64,000 bases of DNA from an uncultured Bacteroidales bacterium (GCA_902785075.1 CACZXN010000007.1:1-64000); one strand, 5' to 3'. Positions 55,333-64,000 are shown, numbered from the stretch's first letter. Program-made: numbers and translations. Notes: generated by a model not told the origin, from the letters alone.

Positions 55333-56123
55333 AGCTGTGATATAAAATCGTTTAACGACTGTCCCGGATCAGAGGTCTTCATGAATGTCTCTCCGATGAG
55401 GAAACCACGAAAACCTGACTGACGGAGGACCTTGAGTGTATCAGGATTGCTAATACCGCTCTCGCTGACAAGGAGTTTGTCGTGTGGCAACAATTCTGCA
55501 AGACGGAACGAATTCTGTACATCGGTATGGAAGGTTCCAAGGTTACGATTATTGACACCGACCATATCGACATTGTCACCTACATACGCTAACTCAGATT
55601 CGGAATGGACCTCAAGAAGGGTTTCCAATCCCAATTCATGCGCCTTAGCTGCTAATGAGCGACACAGGTCTGGAGTAAGACAAGCAGCAATCAGCAAGAC
55701 AGCATCTGCCCCAATCAGACGTGCCTGATAGAGTTGGTATTCATCGATGATGAAGTCCTTACGCAGAATGGGGATTCCTACGCTCTCACGCACACGAGTG
55801 ATGAAACGCATCTGTCCTCCGAAGAACTGCTCATCGGTCAGGATGGAAATGGCGGATGCACCGTTCTGCTCATAAGCAGCAACAACCTTATCGACTTCTG
55901 CCTCTTGGTTGATCCAACCTTTCGATGGACTCTTACGTTTGAACTCTGCAATGATGCCTGTTGAGGATGTTGCTAATGCGTTACGCATAGAGAGCGGTGT
56001 ACGTCCCCCATTGAGCAACTCTGCGTCAACCTTGCTATACAAAGCCTGAGCTGGCACAACAGCTTTTTGCTGCGCTACCTCCACACGTTTGTGAGCTACG
56101 ATTTCCTCTAAAATATCTTTCAT
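55329..56123 (-). CDS. trpC: Indole-3-glycerol phosphate synthase
   Basis: 264 residues. Motifs FKRKSPSKGWI, ISILTDEQFFGG, LRKDFIIDEYQLYQARLIGADAVLLI, GVNNRNLGTF and SESGISNPD are all present. It closes the indole ring. Begins 9 bp after trpD. Confidence 0.95.
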   Translation of the reverse strand: MKDILEEIVAHKRVEVAQQKAVVPAQALYSKVDAELLNGGRTPLSMRNALATSSTGIIAEFKRKSPSKGWINQEAEVDKVVAAYEQNGASAISILTDEQFFGGQMRFITRVRESVGIPILRKDFIIDEYQLYQARLIGADAVLLIAACLTPDLCRSLAAKAHELGLETLLEVHSESELAYVGDNVDMVGVNNRNLGTFHTDVQNSFRLAELLPHDKLLVSESGISNPDTLKVLRQSGFRGFLIGETFMKTSDPGQSLNDFISQL

Positions 56124-56132
56124 TGTGCGGGG

Positions 56133-57128
56133 TTATGAATTGAGTTCGACAAATTTCTTGAACGTCTGAAGTGCCTTTCCGCTCTCGAGCGACTCACGAG
56201 CAATCGAGACAGAGTCCTCGATGGAGAGGTTTGGCTCCAACACACTGATGCCACAAGCTGCATTAGCAAGAATCACATTCTGCTGATTCTGGGTTGCCGT
56301 ACATTCCAAAACATTATCGAACAGTCGTTTGGCATCTTGAACGCTGGCTCCTCCATAAATTTCCTCTGGACGTACATAATTGAATCCCATGTCTTTTGGT
56401 GTGTACACTTTCTCGAATAAGTTGGTACAGAACTTGAATCCGCTTGTCAGGGAAATCTCATCGTAACCATCATAGCTGGTCAAGACTCCATAATTGTCGC
56501 CTATACGCTGATGGATATTCGTGTAGAGACGCAATTGTGCCTGATTAGCAGTTCCATGAAGTGAGTACTTTGGATGGCAAGGATTGACCAGAGGGCCCAA
56601 TAGGTTAAAACAAGTCGGAACCTGAAGCGCCTTACGAGTAGGTCCCACAAATTTCATACCATACGCAAATAGCGGTGCATGGAAATAGCAGATGCCGACC
56701 TCGTCGAGCGACCGCTTCAAACGGTCGATATCATCCGTAAACTTCACCCCATGCTCCATGAGCACGTTACTTGCTCCACTCACAGAGGTTGAGCCTCCGT
56801 TTCCATGTTTGGTCACCTTATAGCCTGCTCCTGCAACCACGAAGGCAGAACAAGTGGAGATATTGAAGGTATTCTTTCCGTCTCCTCCCGTTCCAACGAT
56901 ATCGAGCGTTTCGTAATCGGACAGGTCGACATATTTACCTGATTCAAGCAACGCATCGCGAAAGCCGAGCATTTCATCCACCGTAGCACCATGCATCTGT
57001 AATGCCATCAAGAGGGCTGCAATCTGCTGATCGTTATATTTCTCATGGGTTATGTTGAGCATGATGTCGTGTGTGTCTTCACGACTCAGTGTTGCTCCTT
57101 CAATCAATTTTGCTAAATACTGTTTCAT
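56133..57128 (-). CDS. trpD: Anthranilate phosphoribosyltransferase
   Basis: 331 residues. DIVGTGGDGKNTFNIST, HGNGGSTSVSGASNVLMEHG and LGPLVNPCHPKYSLHG are the PRPP- and anthranilate-binding motifs. A 56-bp gap separates it from trpG upstream; no structure was recognised in the gap. Confidence 0.95.
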   Translation of the reverse strand: MKQYLAKLIEGATLSREDTHDIMLNITHEKYNDQQIAALLMALQMHGATVDEMLGFRDALLESGKYVDLSDYETLDIVGTGGDGKNTFNISTCSAFVVAGAGYKVTKHGNGGSTSVSGASNVLMEHGVKFTDDIDRLKRSLDEVGICYFHAPLFAYGMKFVGPTRKALQVPTCFNLLGPLVNPCHPKYSLHGTANQAQLRLYTNIHQRIGDNYGVLTSYDGYDEISLTSGFKFCTNLFEKVYTPKDMGFNYVRPEEIYGGASVQDAKRLFDNVLECTATQNQQNVILANAACGISVLEPNLSIEDSVSIARESLESGKALQTFKKFVELNS

Positions 57129-57184
57129 AACTGATCTATTTTATGTGTTGTTGCGTTTATTATTCTCTGTTTAATCCTTTCTCT

Positions 57185-57751
57185 TTAAAGGTTCAACCAA
57201 TGGTTCAGCATCGTTTTTCCATCAGGAGTAAGTACGCTTTCGGGATGGAACTGCAAACCATGAATATCAAGGCTACGATGCCGCATAGACATGATTTGTC
57301 CCTCTTCGCTCACACTGGTTACTTGGAGACATGACGGAAGGGACTCAGCATCGACCACCCACGAGTGGTAACGCCCTACTGTGATGGTATGAGGTAATCC
57401 TTCAAACAGTTCATCTTCCTCTACGAGGTGAGCAGGAGTTGCAACTCCATGTACGACTTCACCCAGATTGACGAGTCGTCCGCCAAAATATTCACCTAAC
57501 GCCTGATGACCCAGACAGATACCTAGAATCGGCTTTTTTCCGGCATAGTGTTCGATTACATTCAGCAGTTGGCCTGCTTCGCTGGGAATGCCAGGCCCAG
57601 GTGAGAGTATCAGCTTGTCGAACGATTCCAATTGCTCCATCGCGAACTGATCATTACGGAATACGGTCACCTCAGCACCCAATTCCTTTACCAAATGACT
57701 TAGATTGTAGGTAAACGAGTCGTAATTGTCAATAATTGCTACTTTCTTCAT
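57185..57751 (-). CDS. trpG: Anthranilate synthase glutamine amidotransferase subunit
   Basis: 188 residues, class I glutaminase: LSPGPGIPSEAG, catalytic Cys in PILGICLGHQA, His/Glu in GLQFHPESVLT. It supplies ammonia to TrpE. Overlaps trpE by 4 bp (57748-57751). Confidence 0.95.
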   Translation of the reverse strand: MKKVAIIDNYDSFTYNLSHLVKELGAEVTVFRNDQFAMEQLESFDKLILSPGPGIPSEAGQLLNVIEHYAGKKPILGICLGHQALGEYFGGRLVNLGEVVHGVATPAHLVEEDELFEGLPHTITVGRYHSWVVDAESLPSCLQVTSVSEEGQIMSMRHRSLDIHGLQFHPESVLTPDGKTMLNHWLNL

Positions 57752-59145
57752 TTTTCGGCCTCCTTTATCGCCTTATGCAAGGCACCTAATTTATTATTTA
57801 CTTCCTGTAATTCATATTCCACGTCGCTCTTTGCCACAATTCCTCCTCCTGCCTGGAACCACAACTCATTGTTGCGGCTTACAAATGTTCGAATCGTGAT
57901 GGCTTGATTGACATTTCCGTTAAGACCGATAAAACCGATACAACCTCCATAGGCTCCACGATTGTGGGGTTCATACTCTGAAATCAACTGCATGGCTCTC
58001 ACCTTTGGTGCTCCTGACAGGGTTCCAGCAGGGAATGTATCAATAAAAGTCTTGATAGGGTCGGCTGCCTCATCAAGTTGACCACATACTCGACTCACGA
58101 GATGAATGACATGACTATAGAACTGCATATCCTTGTAGAAATCGACATGAACATCATGACAATTGCGCGAGAGGTCGTTACGCGCCAAGTCAACAAGCAT
58201 CACATGTTCGGCATTTTCCTTCGGATCATTTCTCAAGTACTCGGCATTCTTGCGGTCCTGCTCAGCATTCCCCGTACGTCGTGTGGTTCCTGCTATCGGG
58301 TCGATATAAGCTGTCCGTCCGTCTATCTTGCAATGAGTCTCAGGGCTTGAGCCAAAGATTCTGAATCCTCCGAAATCAAAATAGAACAGATAAGGAGAAG
58401 GATTGATGCTACGTAGCGAACGATAGAGGCGGAAGTCGTCACCTTCGTACTGCTGAACAAAACGACGTGACAAAACAATTTGGAACACATCGCCTCGCAT
58501 ACAGTGCTTGATGCCTCTACGGATGTTTTCACGATGCTCGTCGTCTGTCAGTGTTGACCTCACATCTCCTACGGCATGAAAATCATAAGTCTGATAAGGA
58601 CGTGACAGACAATTGAACTCCAATTGGTCGAGTTGACCATCTTCTCCCTCAGCCAACAGCTCCACCAGCATCATCTCGTTACGGAAATGGTCGAACACGA
58701 TGATATCCTTGAACATGATATACAGCAAATCGGGCGCATCATTCTTGGCAAATGTCTCGTCCTTCACTGGGATTGGCTCGAAATACCTTACAGCATTGAA
58801 CGAAGTGTAGCCATATAAGCCACAATAGTCAGTATGTTCGCCTTCAAGACGGAAGGAGTGTACGAACTCGTTGATGACTTCCACAGCATCCTGACTGCTA
58901 TGAATATCACGGGTAGTACTAATACCGTCTGGATAGCATACTTTACCAACTCCATGTTCGATTGAAACACTACCGATGGGATTAAGACCTATGAACGACT
59001 TTGCGTTCTCGCTTCCATGATAGTCCGAGGATTCCATGAGGAACGATTGCGGATACAGGTCGCGCAATCTCATATAAACTCCTACAGGAGTTGTCAAGTC
59101 ACCAAGGACCACCTTTGATACCGTATGATAATGAATTGTTTTCAT
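57748..59145 (-). CDS. trpE: Anthranilate synthase component I
   Basis: 465 residues, chorismate-using. Conserved motifs include DVFQIVLSRRF, SPSPYLFY-like INPSPYLFYFDFG, PIAGTTRRTGNAEQD, LVDLARNDLSRN, FPAGTLSGAPKVRAM and FQAGGGIVAKSDVEYE. Feedback inhibition by tryptophan may involve the N-terminal region (MESSDYHGSENAKSFIGL, ESS-type motif), which is intact. Confidence 0.95.
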   Translation of the reverse strand: MKTIHYHTVSKVVLGDLTTPVGVYMRLRDLYPQSFLMESSDYHGSENAKSFIGLNPIGSVSIEHGVGKVCYPDGISTTRDIHSSQDAVEVINEFVHSFRLEGEHTDYCGLYGYTSFNAVRYFEPIPVKDETFAKNDAPDLLYIMFKDIIVFDHFRNEMMLVELLAEGEDGQLDQLEFNCLSRPYQTYDFHAVGDVRSTLTDDEHRENIRRGIKHCMRGDVFQIVLSRRFVQQYEGDDFRLYRSLRSINPSPYLFYFDFGGFRIFGSSPETHCKIDGRTAYIDPIAGTTRRTGNAEQDRKNAEYLRNDPKENAEHVMLVDLARNDLSRNCHDVHVDFYKDMQFYSHVIHLVSRVCGQLDEAADPIKTFIDTFPAGTLSGAPKVRAMQLISEYEPHNRGAYGGCIGFIGLNGNVNQAITIRTFVSRNNELWFQAGGGIVAKSDVEYELQEVNNKLGALHKAIKEAEK

Positions 59146-59183
59146 GGGATTTTTTTTCTATTATTACCTATTATTTCTTTGTC

Positions 59184-60371
59184 TTATTCAAAATGTTTCA
59201 GATAGGTGTCGAGATCCTTATCTCCCCTACCGCTCACGGTAAGCACCACAACATCTGTAGGTTTGAACTGATTCGCTACTTTCGGCAAGAGAGCAAGTGC
59301 GTGAGCCGATTCCAATGCAGGAATGATACCCTCCATCCTCGTCAGTTCGTAAGCAGCTTTCAAAGCTTCATTGTCATTTGCTGCTAACACCTGAGCACGT
59401 CCTTCTGCATAGAGGTTACAATGCAGAGGTCCGGTTCCTGGATAATCAAGACCAGCAGAGATGGAATAGGGTTCGATAATCTGTCCGTCGTCCGTCTGCA
59501 TTACCTTGATGCGACTTCCGTGCAGAATTCCTATGGTGCCCACCTGTAGGGAAGCAGCTGTCTCACCACTCTCGATTCCTTTTCCACCTGCTTCTCCGAG
59601 TATGATACGAACACGCTCATCGTTGAGGTAATGATAGATGGTTCCTGCTGCATTACTGCCTCCTCCCACACATGCCATCAGGTAGTCAGGATAATCTCGT
59701 CCGACTTGCTCTTTCAACTGCCATTTGATTTCCTCACTGATGACAGATTGCAATCGCGCTACCATATCGGGATATGGATGAGGACCTACTGTTGAACCTA
59801 TCACATAGAATGTATCAGCAGGATGACAACACCAGTCGCGTATCGCTTCATTCGTTGCGTCCTTGAGGGTTTTATTGCCCGACTCTACAGGAACAACCGT
59901 TGCACCCAACATCTTCATTCGTTCCACATTCACATGCTGACGCTGTACATCAAGGGCACCCTGATACACCGTACAAGGCATGTTCATCAAGGCACATGCT
60001 GTTGCGGTTGCTACTCCATGCTGACCAGCTCCCGTTTCCGCGATAATACGCGTCTTACCCATTCGCTTGGCAATCAACACCTGCCCCAACGCATTATTTA
60101 TTTTATGAGCACCTGTGTGGTTTAGGTCCTCACGCTTCAAGAACAGCCGACACCCATACTTCTCGCTCATACGTTTTGCGTAATACAGAGGCGAAGGACG
60201 TCCCACATAATCCTTCAGCAGGGCATGATATGCCTGCTTGAAGTCTTCGCTTTCAAGGATAGGCAAATAGGCCTCTTTCAGGTTCTCTACCGTCTTAAAC
60301 AGGATTTCAGGAATGTATGCACCTCCATATTCTCCATAGAACCCATTTCTGTCAACATTGTAATCAGTCAT
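59184..60371 (-). CDS. trpB: Tryptophan synthase beta subunit
   Basis: 395 residues, PLP enzyme. The PLP lysine is in [28 protein letters not shown] and [13 protein letters not shown] are further PLP/indole-binding motifs. First structural gene of the operon, downstream of the leader peptide and attenuator. Confidence 0.96.
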   Translation of the reverse strand: MTDYNVDRNGFYGEYGGAYIPEILFKTVENLKEAYLPILESEDFKQAYHALLKDYVGRPSPLYYAKRMSEKYGCRLFLKREDLNHTGAHKINNALGQVLIAKRMGKTRIIAETGAGQHGVATATACALMNMPCTVYQGALDVQRQHVNVERMKMLGATVVPVESGNKTLKDATNEAIRDWCCHPADTFYVIGSTVGPHPYPDMVARLQSVISEEIKWQLKEQVGRDYPDYLMACVGGGSNAAGTIYHYLNDERVRIILGEAGGKGIESGETAASLQVGTIGILHGSRIKVMQTDDGQIIEPYSISAGLDYPGTGPLHCNLYAEGRAQVLAANDNEALKAAYELTRMEGIIPALESAHALALLPKVANQFKPTDVVVLTVSGRGDKDLDTYLKHFE

Positions 60372-60407
60372 AACTTTTATCTATTTTACGTTTTACGGTT
60401 ATCCATC

Positions 60408-60442
60408 AAAAAAAGAGTTTGCCAGTGGTTACCGACAAACTC
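60408..60442 (-). terminator. trp attenuator (intrinsic terminator)
   Basis: On the minus strand GAGTTTG (60436-60442 reversed) pairs with CAAACTC (60415-60421 complement), with inner pairing, followed by seven T residues (60408-60414). It lies between the leader peptide and trpB. Confidence 0.85.
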
Positions 60443-60488
60443 CAAACACTTTCTTATACCTATTTATAATAAAAACTTTCTGATTGGT

Positions 60489-60549
60489 GAGTACATGTCA
60501 AAGCAACCTTAGATGATTATCCAAAGCTTGCCAACGCCAATATGTACTC
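60489..60549 (-). promoter_or_regulatory. Leader hairpin 1:2 enclosing the Trp codons
   Basis: GAGTACAT (complement of 60542-60549) is perfectly complementary to ATGTACTC (complement of 60489-60496). The stem encloses both Trp codons. Its 3' arm and following CCAA can alternatively pair with TTGGAGT (complement of 60439-60445), overlapping the terminator's first arm, as an antiterminator. Confidence 0.65.
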
Positions 60550-60563
60550 TTGTTCATTTTCAT
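60498..60563 (-). CDS. trpL: trp leader peptide
   Basis: 21 residues, MKMNKSTYWRWQALDNHL and so on, with two Trp codons separated by one Arg codon (TGG CGT TGG), typical of a transcription-attenuation leader peptide. It is followed by alternative hairpins and an intrinsic terminator before trpB. The start at 60563 is only about 9 nt after the -7 box; a second in-frame ATG two codons later is an alternative. Stalling at the Trp codons would free the antiterminator. Confidence 0.85.
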   Translation of the reverse strand: MKMNKSTYWRWQALDNHLRLL

Positions 60564-60571
60564 TTCGGGTG

Positions 60572-60602
60572 CAAAATTACAGCTTTTTCTTGAATTAGCA
60601 AA
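60572..60602 (-). promoter_or_regulatory. Promoter of the trp operon
   Basis: Complement: TTTG (60599-60602), 19-bp spacer, TAATTTTG (60572-60579). A transcription start around 60565 would leave essentially no 5' leader ahead of trpL. Confidence 0.8.
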
Positions 60603-60692
60603 CAATTTGCAAGTTTTTTTTCGTTTTTCTTACAATTATCTTGTTTTTATTGACTAATCTCAACAATTCGTCACATCAAGAAGTAAAGAAAG

Positions 60693-60766
60693 TGATCCGG
60701 GCGGGACTCAAACCCGCGACCTTCAGAACCGGAATCTGACGCTCTATTCAACTAAGCTACCGGACC
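60693..60766 (-). tRNA. tRNA-Arg (CCG anticodon)
   Basis: A complete cloverleaf on the minus strand, acceptor GGTCCGG/CCGGATC (one G-T pair), anticodon loop TTCCGGT (anticodon CCG, codon CGG), T-arm GCGGG/CCCGC with loop TTTGAGT, discriminator A. The CCA is not encoded. It lies between trp leader and pgm. Confidence 0.96.
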
Positions 60767-60816
60767 AAGTTGGATGGGGAAGCCTAATCCCCCACCCGGA
60801 AAAAGAATCGCTATTT

Positions 60817-62553
60817 CTACAACTTAAGGTCTTGCTTGATGGCAGCCACTACTTCCTTCGCTGTTGCTACAGCGCTGTCGTAACACTTTGCGCATCCCAT
60901 CTCGCCCTTCACCTCGATGTAGAACTTTATCTTTGGCTCTGTGCCCGAAGGACGTACAGATATCTTCGTACCGTTCTCTGTGAACCACTGAAGCACATTG
61001 CTGGTTGCAGGCATATCGAGCGTGCTTTCCACACCATTCTGCACCATCTTCAGGGTCTTGAAGTCCTTCACGCAGTTAACAGGACTGCCTCCGAGGGTCT
61101 TTGGAGGATTGTTGCGGAAGTCTTCCATCATCTGCTTGATTTCGTCAGCTCCGCTCTTGCCTGGCTTCACTACTGATACGGCATCCTGATATGCGAATCC
61201 GTATTCGAGGTAGATCTGCATGAGCAGGTCGTAGAGGGTCATTCCGTTATCCTTTGCCCAGGCTGCAATTTCACAGAGCAGACAGATAGAAGCTGGTGAG
61301 TCCTTATCGCGAACCTTGTCGAATGGCAGGTAGCCAAAGCTCTCCTCACCACCTCCGATATATTTCTTCTCGCCTTCTGAAATCTTGATTTCACGAGCAA
61401 TCCACTTGAAGCCCGTGTAGCAGTCGCGAATCTCCACACCGTTTCGACGAGCAATCTCTGCAATCGTTTCTGTGGTCACAATGGTCTTCACCATGAATTC
61501 GTTACCTTTCAACTGTCCCAGTTTCTTCTTGTTTGCGATGATATAGTATGAAAGCATCAGTGCTGTCTGGTTACCGTTGAGGATGCACCACTCGCCCTTT
61601 GGATCGCGACAAACGACTGCCAAACGGTCGGCATCAGGGTCGGATGCCAATACGAGGTCGGCATTCAGGCGTGTACCTAATTTCATACCCAGCGTCATCG
61701 CTTCTGAGTTCTCGGGATTAGGCGAAACAACGGTTGGGAAATTGCCGTCAATCACCATCTGTTCCTTCACCACATTGATGTTCCGGAAGCCCCAGCTACG
61801 CAATGCAGCAGGAATAATCACACGACCAGTTCCATGCAGAGGAGAATAAACGATGCAAAGGTCCTTCTGACGCAGAATCACATCCTGGTCAACCATTGCC
61901 TCATGAACAGCGTTGAGATAGTCGATATCCATCTCACCACCGATAATCTGGATGAGGTCGTTGTTTGGAGTGAACTTCACCTGGTCGATTGTCACCTTGT
62001 TCACCTCGTCGATGATACCCGTATCGTGTGGAGACAACACCTGTGCACCATCATCCCAGTAAGCCTTATAGCCGTTATACTCACGAGGGTTATGACTGGC
62101 AGTGATGTTCACACCAGCCTGAGCACCTAACTGACGAATGGCAAACGAGATTTCCGGAGTTGGGCGCAAGCTTTCGAAGAGATATACCTTGATGCCGTTT
62201 GCAGAGAAGATGTCAGCCACGGTCTCAGCAAACAGACGCGAGTTGTTGCGACAATCATGTCCCACCACTACGGCTGTGTCCTTCTTTCCTGCAAAAGCCT
62301 TGTTGATATAGTTGGCAAAACCCTGAGTGGCCATACCCACGATATACTTATTCATACGATTGGTACCAGCACCCATGATGCCACGAAGTCCACCTGTACC
62401 AAATTCCAGATTCTGATAAAACGCATCGATGAGCGCACTCTTGTCTTCTGCGTCCAGCATCGCTTTCACTTCTGCCTGAGTATCAGCATCGAAAGCAGGC
62501 GACAACCATTTCTTCGCCTCTGCCTCACACTGTCTTAATAATTCCTGATCCAT
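60817..62553 (-). CDS. Phospho-sugar mutase (phosphoglucomutase/phosphomannomutase)
   Basis: 578 residues, alpha-D-phosphohexomutase. Catalytic phosphoserine in GVNITASHNPREYNGYKAYW, metal loop DPDADRLAV, sugar-binding GEESFG and phosphate-binding RPSGTEPKIKFY are all intact. It interconverts hexose 1- and 6-phosphates for envelope and glycogen precursors. Length matches the long type (PgcA-like). Confidence 0.95.
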   Translation of the reverse strand: MDQELLRQCEAEAKKWLSPAFDADTQAEVKAMLDAEDKSALIDAFYQNLEFGTGGLRGIMGAGTNRMNKYIVGMATQGFANYINKAFAGKKDTAVVVGHDCRNNSRLFAETVADIFSANGIKVYLFESLRPTPEISFAIRQLGAQAGVNITASHNPREYNGYKAYWDDGAQVLSPHDTGIIDEVNKVTIDQVKFTPNNDLIQIIGGEMDIDYLNAVHEAMVDQDVILRQKDLCIVYSPLHGTGRVIIPAALRSWGFRNINVVKEQMVIDGNFPTVVSPNPENSEAMTLGMKLGTRLNADLVLASDPDADRLAVVCRDPKGEWCILNGNQTALMLSYYIIANKKKLGQLKGNEFMVKTIVTTETIAEIARRNGVEIRDCYTGFKWIAREIKISEGEKKYIGGGEESFGYLPFDKVRDKDSPASICLLCEIAAWAKDNGMTLYDLLMQIYLEYGFAYQDAVSVVKPGKSGADEIKQMMEDFRNNPPKTLGGSPVNCVKDFKTLKMVQNGVESTLDMPATSNVLQWFTENGTKISVRPSGTEPKIKFYIEVKGEMGCAKCYDSAVATAKEVVAAIKQDLKL

Positions 62554-62599
62554 AATATTTCATTTATTTGATGAATACACGGTTTGTACTTTCGTCATG

Positions 62600-62630
62600 C
62601 AAAGATAATGCAAAACAATTGAAATACAAA
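62600..62630 (-). promoter_or_regulatory. Promoter of the phospho-sugar mutase gene
   Basis: Complement: TTTG (62627-62630), 19-bp spacer, TATCTTTG (62600-62607). Confidence 0.7.
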
Positions 62631-62657
62631 AAAAAATGCAAATTTTAGGGTAATTTA

Positions 62658-62689
62658 TTTGTTCGATAAATAGGAATAGTTTATATTTG
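62658..62689 (+). promoter_or_regulatory. Promoter of the secreted protein gene at 62726
   Basis: TTTG (62658-62661), 20-bp spacer, TATATTTG (62682-62689). Divergent from the mutase promoter. Confidence 0.7.
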
Positions 62690-62725
62690 CAACGTAAAAA
62701 TCAACTTTAACAATAAATTACGCTC

Positions 62726-63226
62726 ATGAAAAAGCTATTAATTGCCATTTGTCTGCTGACATTCTCTATCGGAATGATAGCACAAGAAGAAAAGCCGAAA
62801 CCAAACTGGATAGTAGGCGAACAAGAGAGCAGTTTCCCTGGACAGATGATAAAGTTTGCAGTATGCCAATCGCCAACAGTCGTAAAAGGACAGAAAGGCG
62901 ACATCACTGTATCGCTCAACATCATGGAGTTCAGAGGCGAAACCAACTATTTCATCAAAGCCACAGGCGAGGACTTTAAAGTCGATTACAACGTCACCCA
63001 GCGCGTTCTGCTGAAGTTCGATGACGACAGCGAGAATTTCTACGCACTCGAAGGTTCGAACAACCACTCTTCGCCAACCCTGAAATTCGCAGGTTCATAC
63101 AGGAACAAGTTCAAGAAACTCCTGAAGAACGGAAAGAAACTGAAGATGGATGTCGAATTCGTGGATGCAGGAACCCACACCCTCGACTTCAATGTCGAAG
63201 GGCTCGACCCCTCATATATTAAATAA
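62726..63226 (+). CDS. Secreted protein of unknown function
   Basis: 166 residues, not recognised. A signal peptide (MKKLLIAICLLTFSIGMIAQ) is followed by a compact beta-rich domain with charged, hydrophilic strands (GDITVSLNIMEFRGETNYF, FKVDYNVTQRVLLKFDDDS). No cysteine pattern or known motif is seen. Monocistronic with its own promoter. Confidence 0.7.
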   Translation: MKKLLIAICLLTFSIGMIAQEEKPKPNWIVGEQESSFPGQMIKFAVCQSPTVVKGQKGDITVSLNIMEFRGETNYFIKATGEDFKVDYNVTQRVLLKFDDDSENFYALEGSNNHSSPTLKFAGSYRNKFKKLLKNGKKLKMDVEFVDAGTHTLDFNVEGLDPSYIK

Positions 63227-63286
63227 GGTGTAGGTCATTCATTCCTATCCTCTTAAAGAAAGGAGAGCTGATGCCCTCCTTTCTGT

Positions 63287-63748
63287 CTAAATCTCTAGTT
63301 TCTTGTACGTCTTCCCGTCATCGCACCTGAGCTTACTATGACGATTCTTTCGATACGTCACAAAACTTACATGAATCCATTTGCTGCCGTTCGGACGCGT
63401 TTCCCAAATCAGCTGGTCGAAGTCCGTATGCTTCACAATTAGCTTACACACGTCCCAGAGTGTCCAACCGAGGGAGCATACGGGGTCGATGAAGATGTCG
63501 GCCGCTTCGCCTCGGGTGTGTTGTGAGGTCACTGCCCCTTTGACGGCTGTGTTGAGCATCTTGCAGCGGTAGCCACTACTGATGTAGAGGGGGATGCCGA
63601 TTTTGTTACGAGTGGGTTGCAACACCTTCTCTGCCAGTGCTTTCACGTTCTTTATGTAGCGTTCGGGCACTCGGTTGTCGATGTTGTTCCGTATGGCAGT
63701 TTCGCTGTGCTCGAATTCTTCGAGCGTAAAGTTCTTTGTTAATTTCAT
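63287..63748 (-). CDS. M15-family D-Ala-D-Ala carboxypeptidase-like peptidase
   Basis: 153 residues, peptidase M15A-like: YISSGYRCKMLNTAVKGA, HTRGEAADI (His and Asp zinc ligands) and KWIHVSFV (the third ligand, His). No signal peptide is present, as in phage endolysins and related phage-derived genes. The start has an unusually strong Shine-Dalgarno, AAAGGAG (complement of 63757-63763), 8 nt upstream, like the gene at the left end. It may be part of a phage-derived or mobile locus running beyond the window (inference). Confidence 0.83.
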   Translation of the reverse strand: MKLTKNFTLEEFEHSETAIRNNIDNRVPERYIKNVKALAEKVLQPTRNKIGIPLYISSGYRCKMLNTAVKGAVTSQHTRGEAADIFIDPVCSLGWTLWDVCKLIVKHTDFDQLIWETRPNGSKWIHVSFVTYRKNRHSKLRCDDGKTYKKLEI

Positions 63749-63796
63749 TTTTCTTTCTCCTTTCGTTTATTTAGTTGGTAGGGATAGTCTCATTTT

Positions 63797-63824
63797 CAAC
63801 TGCAACAACTGCAACAACTGCAAC
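63797..63824 (+). repeat. 9-bp tandem repeat (TGCAACAAC)
   Basis: About three copies of a 9-bp unit (TGCAACAAC, TGCAACAAC, TGCAACGCG) in the spacer between the M15 gene and the partial gene. This is not the heptamer type. Confidence 0.75.
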
Positions 63825-63832
63825 GCGCAACG

Positions 63833-64000
63833 CTAACTGTACTTCTTTTTGTATTCCTCAGTTTTGCAATAGCGTCCATTTGCCTCGTCAAAGAAAATGT
63901 AGCTACGGTTGACCCAACTTCTCAACGTCGATTCTCCATCACCACTCTTCCCCTGACTCTGTCGCATCTGCTGATACTGCTCCTTCGTGAACTCGTCGGG
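63833..64000 (-). CDS. C-terminal end of an unidentified protein (5' end outside window)
   Basis: 55 codons visible, frame open at the right edge, ending with RYCKTEEYKKKYS and TAG (63833-63835). The EFTKEQYQQMRQS...STLRSWVNRSYIFFDEANGRY stretch looks like a small winged helix or C-terminal DNA-binding segment. It is on the same strand as the M15 gene. No family can be assigned from this part. Confidence 0.7.
   Translation of the reverse strand, partial: PDEFTKEQYQQMRQSQGKSGDGESTLRSWVNRSYIFFDEANGRYCKTEEYKKKYS

Overview
This 64 kb window looks like chromosome from a Bacteroidales bacterium of the Prevotella/Segatella type. The evidence is internal. At least a dozen promoters match the Bacteroidota pattern (TTTG, then a TAnnTTTG box about 18-21 bp downstream). 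The tryptophan operon has the order trpB-E-G-D-C-F-A. There is a DUF4421 protein, a fimbrillin-like lipoprotein, a C10 (streptopain-type) peptidase with a Spi-like propeptide, and secreted enzymes ending either in a T9SS-like tail or in a pair of dockerin-like repeats. Almost everything is chromosomal housekeeping; no insertion sequence, integrase or CRISPR array was seen.

Layout. 1-10.2 kb (minus strand): a partial antitoxin-like gene, then a collinear series lepA > C10 peptidase > S41-like lipoprotein (catalytic dyad replaced) > NhaC antiporter > beta-propeller > Crp-type regulator. 10.3-13.7 kb: metallo-hydrolase, murB, two lipoproteins. 13.8-18.9 kb: GH30 glycosidase, radical-SAM protein, rRNA methyltransferase. 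19-23.3 kb (plus): cstA, glycosyltransferase, radC, DUF59 protein, lpxH. 23.4-29 kb (plus): arginine operon argR-GNAT-argG-argC-argD followed by a porin. 29-35 kb: GH115, an SGNH esterase, DUF4421. 35.8-39.2 kb: a TolC-family remnant, fimbrillin-like lipoprotein with a 44-residue companion, and a membrane protein/regulator/polyferredoxin operon. 39.5-42.2 kb: pyrD, pyrK, secreted nuclease, tRNA-Thr. 42.3-46.5 kb (minus): lpxD-lpxC-lpxA-pRiA4b-like-miaA. 46.7-53.8 kb: dockerin-tailed GH128-like enzyme, methyltransferase, rpmH, efp, GH3. 53.9-60.6 kb (minus): complete trp operon with an attenuator leader. 60.7-64 kb: tRNA-Arg, phosphohexomutase, a secreted protein, an M15 peptidase and a partial gene.

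The most unusual signal is a dispersed set of short arrays of 7-bp units (AGTTGAG, ATTGACC, CATCAGC, TAAGAGG and ACTTTTC types), found ten times. Several enter genes. pyrK, trpF and GH115 carry them as extra in-frame residues. lpxC and the radical-SAM gene end on a stop codon supplied by the array. In lpxC the array sits exactly where the FabZ half of the LpxC-FabZ fusion usual in Bacteroidota should begin, and FabZ is missing. The strand read explains the outcome: one strand of each main unit type has no stop in any frame, and the other gives a stop every 21 bp.

Other points of interest are the trp leader (a 21-residue leader peptide with Trp-Arg-Trp, competing hairpins, an intrinsic terminator and a start codon a few bases from the predicted transcription start), the apparent S41 pseudoprotease next to an intact C10 protease, the dockerin-like pairs on two unrelated enzymes, and mosaic palindromic elements in intergenic spaces.
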